Below the pieces are notes generated by a model that saw only the letters and a program-made list of their open reading frames with translations, was not told the DNA's origin and did no database searches. Positions 61,989 to 64,000 of a stretch of 64,000 nt of DNA are shown here, one piece after another. Source of the stretch: Monilinia fructicola (lineage: Eukaryota > Ascomycota > Leotiomycetes > Helotiales > Sclerotiniaceae); contig VICG01000006.1 of NCBI GenBank assembly GCA_008692225.1, positions 1,865,501 through 1,929,500 of the forward strand. Direction: 5' to 3'. A program made the position numbers and the translations under genes. The first letter of the stretch is position 1; each line of letters begins with the position of its first letter.

Positions 61989-63542
61989 GTAAGTCAAAAG
62001 TGTCTCGTGAATATTCTCAAACAACCAAATTCCAATAATTGTTTATTGGATGAATTCCTTCAGTCAAAAGTTTGATTGTGGTTTAGGATTACCTCAAACT
62101 TTCAAAAGTATTCCAGTTGCGTGCTTTCATTTCTATTTTCTACCAAAGTTGCTGTGTTGATTTCTTACGCTTCCCGACCATTCGAAAGTCTTGCTTCATT
62201 CTCGGTCACTTTCATAAGCTTGCTTGACCGAGAACTATTCTCCATGTATTATGATTGTATGAACTGTCAATTTGTTCTCTTTTCCAATTATTACTTGATT
62301 CTCTATCAAACTATTGAATTTCCTATCATCTTCCAAGGGTATTTGACCGTCCAAGATCATCTTGGTCATCTCCATGGTCTCTGGATGTGAAGAACTAATT
62401 CTTGGCATATTCCTCTCCTTTTTTTCTTTCTTGTTTTTTGATTCTGATATTTGAATATCTGAGTATTTCTGGGACTTCCGGCGCATCATTTGTTTGATGT
62501 CCATGATAATGGGCTAGAAATCTCTTTTTTCTTATGTTACAAGATGCTAGGGACAATCAAATGGCTCTTCAGACTTATCCTACCAAGGATTTTCTTTGCA
62601 TGTTAACCGAGTTTTCGATAGGGTATAATTTCAAGATTATTTAAACCTTCAATCTAGGCTCATCGCTTTAGCTTATCTTAGCCCAATTCTTGAATTTCTC
62701 ATGGTTCTAAGGAAGTTTGGATATCCCTTTTAACATATGTTTCTGGATATTCCTTAGTCATTTGACGTGGCTTCTGATGTTATACTGTTTCTGAAACAAT
62801 CGAGAATTGTGCCTAGTATATCCTTCTTATACACTTTCCAATCACCTAAATTGGGTTTTGAGAGTTTTGAATTTCCTCGGACAATCGAATTTTTCTATCT
62901 AGTTACTCGAACTGATTCGACACTCGAACATCTAAGTGTTCTCGAAACAATAAAAATTAGTATCTAGCGCTTTAGCCTAATACAAATCTCGCATCTACCA
63001 GATTTCTAAGAGATTAGATTATCACTTCTAATAGTTCACCTTTTTATCTTCCTTTCACCGTCTAATCGGTCTTTCGCTGTTACAGCCTATCATACTCTCA
63101 CTTGATGCACTTCTTTCATTTTATTTCATCATTTGTAGCTATTGGAACAATTCAATTCCTCATCTAATAGATCTCGTCCAATTTTCCTTGGAAATTTGGT
63201 GCGGCTTTGCATTGTTTTTCAGAGTTTCGGAGAACCAAACCTTCGTCTGATCTATATATCCGATTGCACTTTCAATTTTTTCAATCCTTCTTCACATTTT
63301 GAATAGATCATCTAGTCAACATGCCTAAAAGTATCTCTTTTTATTTAATATCTTTTGAACAGTCAGATGCTCTTTGCAGTATGCATATTAGTAGTACTTC
63401 CTATTATTGAACTCACTTACGAATAATCACAAGATATTAGATATCTATCTTAGATTATCTAGTCCTGTTTGACCTTCTAGCACCACTTTAGTTCCTCAAG
63501 TTTCGTCTAGAAATTCAAGCACAGCTTGCTAACATTTCTTAG
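61989..63542 (+). other. Very long intron 3 of the SNF2 gene (1554 nt)
   Basis: GTAAGT donor, TTGCTAAC branch point near 63526-63533 and TTAG acceptor. It separates DEGQI from IKNHASEVS within Walker B. It is T-rich on the coding strand. No reverse transcriptase, transposase or terminal repeat is visible. Confidence 0.75.
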
Positions 63543-64000
63543 ATCAAGAACCACGCAAGCGAGGTTTCTAGGTCTTTGCAAGGCCTAAAAGCCGAGTACC
63601 GTCTAATTCTTAGCGGTACTCCCCTCCAAAATGACCTTGAAGAGCTCTGGGCTCTTTTTCATTTCCTATACCCAGAGGTGTTCGTGGAAAAGACGAGAGG
63701 TCTTTTTGCAAAAGGATTTAATCTCTCCAAAGGAGATTATATCAAGGATGTTCTTTATCGCTTCTCGTCACCTCCTCGAGCTAATCATGCTTAGACGAAC
63801 CAAAAACTCTCCTGGGGTTGACTTGGACCTACCTCCTATGGAGGAGGTTCTTTTATTCGTTCCCCTCAGTCCCCTTCAAAAGCTCTGGTATGAGCGATTG
63901 ATCAAGAAAACGGATACTGCGATTCTACATGAGCTCTTCGATACCAATAGCTCCCAGGAGCAATCTACCACGGCGAATCTTGCTCCAGAATCAACCTCTA

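Larger units (their letters stand above)
59179..64000 (+). pseudogene. SNF2-family (ISWI-like) chromatin remodelling ATPase, frame broken, runs off the window
   Basis: ATP-driven nucleosome remodeller or helicase-like protein, partial at the right edge. Exons: 59179-59225, 59609-60626, 61913-61988 and 63543-end. After a charged N-terminus with a nuclear-signal-like patch (PAKRQLRDRKPNN) come the helicase motifs. They are the Q-motif region LKPYQLSGLSYMVYLYRNGV, Walker A LGDDMGLGKTLQTLSLIQYL, motif Ia PFLIVCPLSVLGSW, Walker B VVLDEGQIIKNHASEVS, motif III LILSGTPLQNDLEELWALF and SRHLLELIMLRRTKNSPG. Frame changes occur near 59208, 59990, 60027, 60107, 60225, 60325 and 63750, each resolved by one base. 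Motif residues are intact, although Walker B has DEGQ where DEGH/DEAH is usual. Real pseudogene or unpolished assembly. It is head-to-head with clr2. Confidence 0.8.

Overview
The window is nuclear DNA from a filamentous ascomycete. The genes have many short GT-AG introns (mostly 45-110 nt) with CTAAC-type branch points. They belong to families typical of such fungi: Zn2Cys6 regulators, a STAND-type N-terminal domain protein, GH105, MET8, VAC1 and CLR2. The protein style looks like Leotiomycetes, probably near Sclerotiniaceae (Botrytis/Sclerotinia/Monilinia). That placement is inference from recognition, not from a search.

Layout. 0.3-6.2 kb: a Zn2Cys6 regulator, a salicylate-hydroxylase-like FAD monooxygenase and a kynurenine-formamidase-type hydrolase form a compact group. 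6.7-10.6 kb: two broken membrane or secreted protein genes. 11.7-14.5 kb: a 944-residue protein with a STAND-type N-terminal domain. 15.5-18 kb: a GTT1-like glutathione transferase tail-to-tail with a secreted GH105 hydrolase. 18.8-33.3 kb: a housekeeping block of MET8, the FYVE protein VAC1/PEP7, the pyruvate dehydrogenase E2 subunit, the Golgi ARF-GEF SEC7 and a tartrate/D-malate-type dehydrogenase. MET8/VAC1 and E2/SEC7 are head-to-head pairs. 33.3-47.5 kb and 48.8-56.4 kb: two gene-poor stretches flanking one intact cysteine-motif protein. 56.4-64 kb: a CLR2 silencing-factor gene and a SNF2 remodeller gene, head-to-head and both interrupted by many one-base frameshifts. The SNF2 gene runs off the window and holds three very long introns.

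The main signal is the uneven integrity of reading frames. Most genes read cleanly over kilobases. SEC7 and VAC1 each carry one extra A in an A-run. CLR2 and SNF2 carry roughly ten and seven frame changes, yet keep splice sites, branch points and catalytic motifs. Indels without many nonsense changes point to local assembly error as strongly as to recent gene death; reads or RNA data would decide. If real, the window shows joint loss of two chromatin factors beside an expanded gene-poor region. No mobile element, tRNA, rRNA or CRISPR array was recognised by eye.
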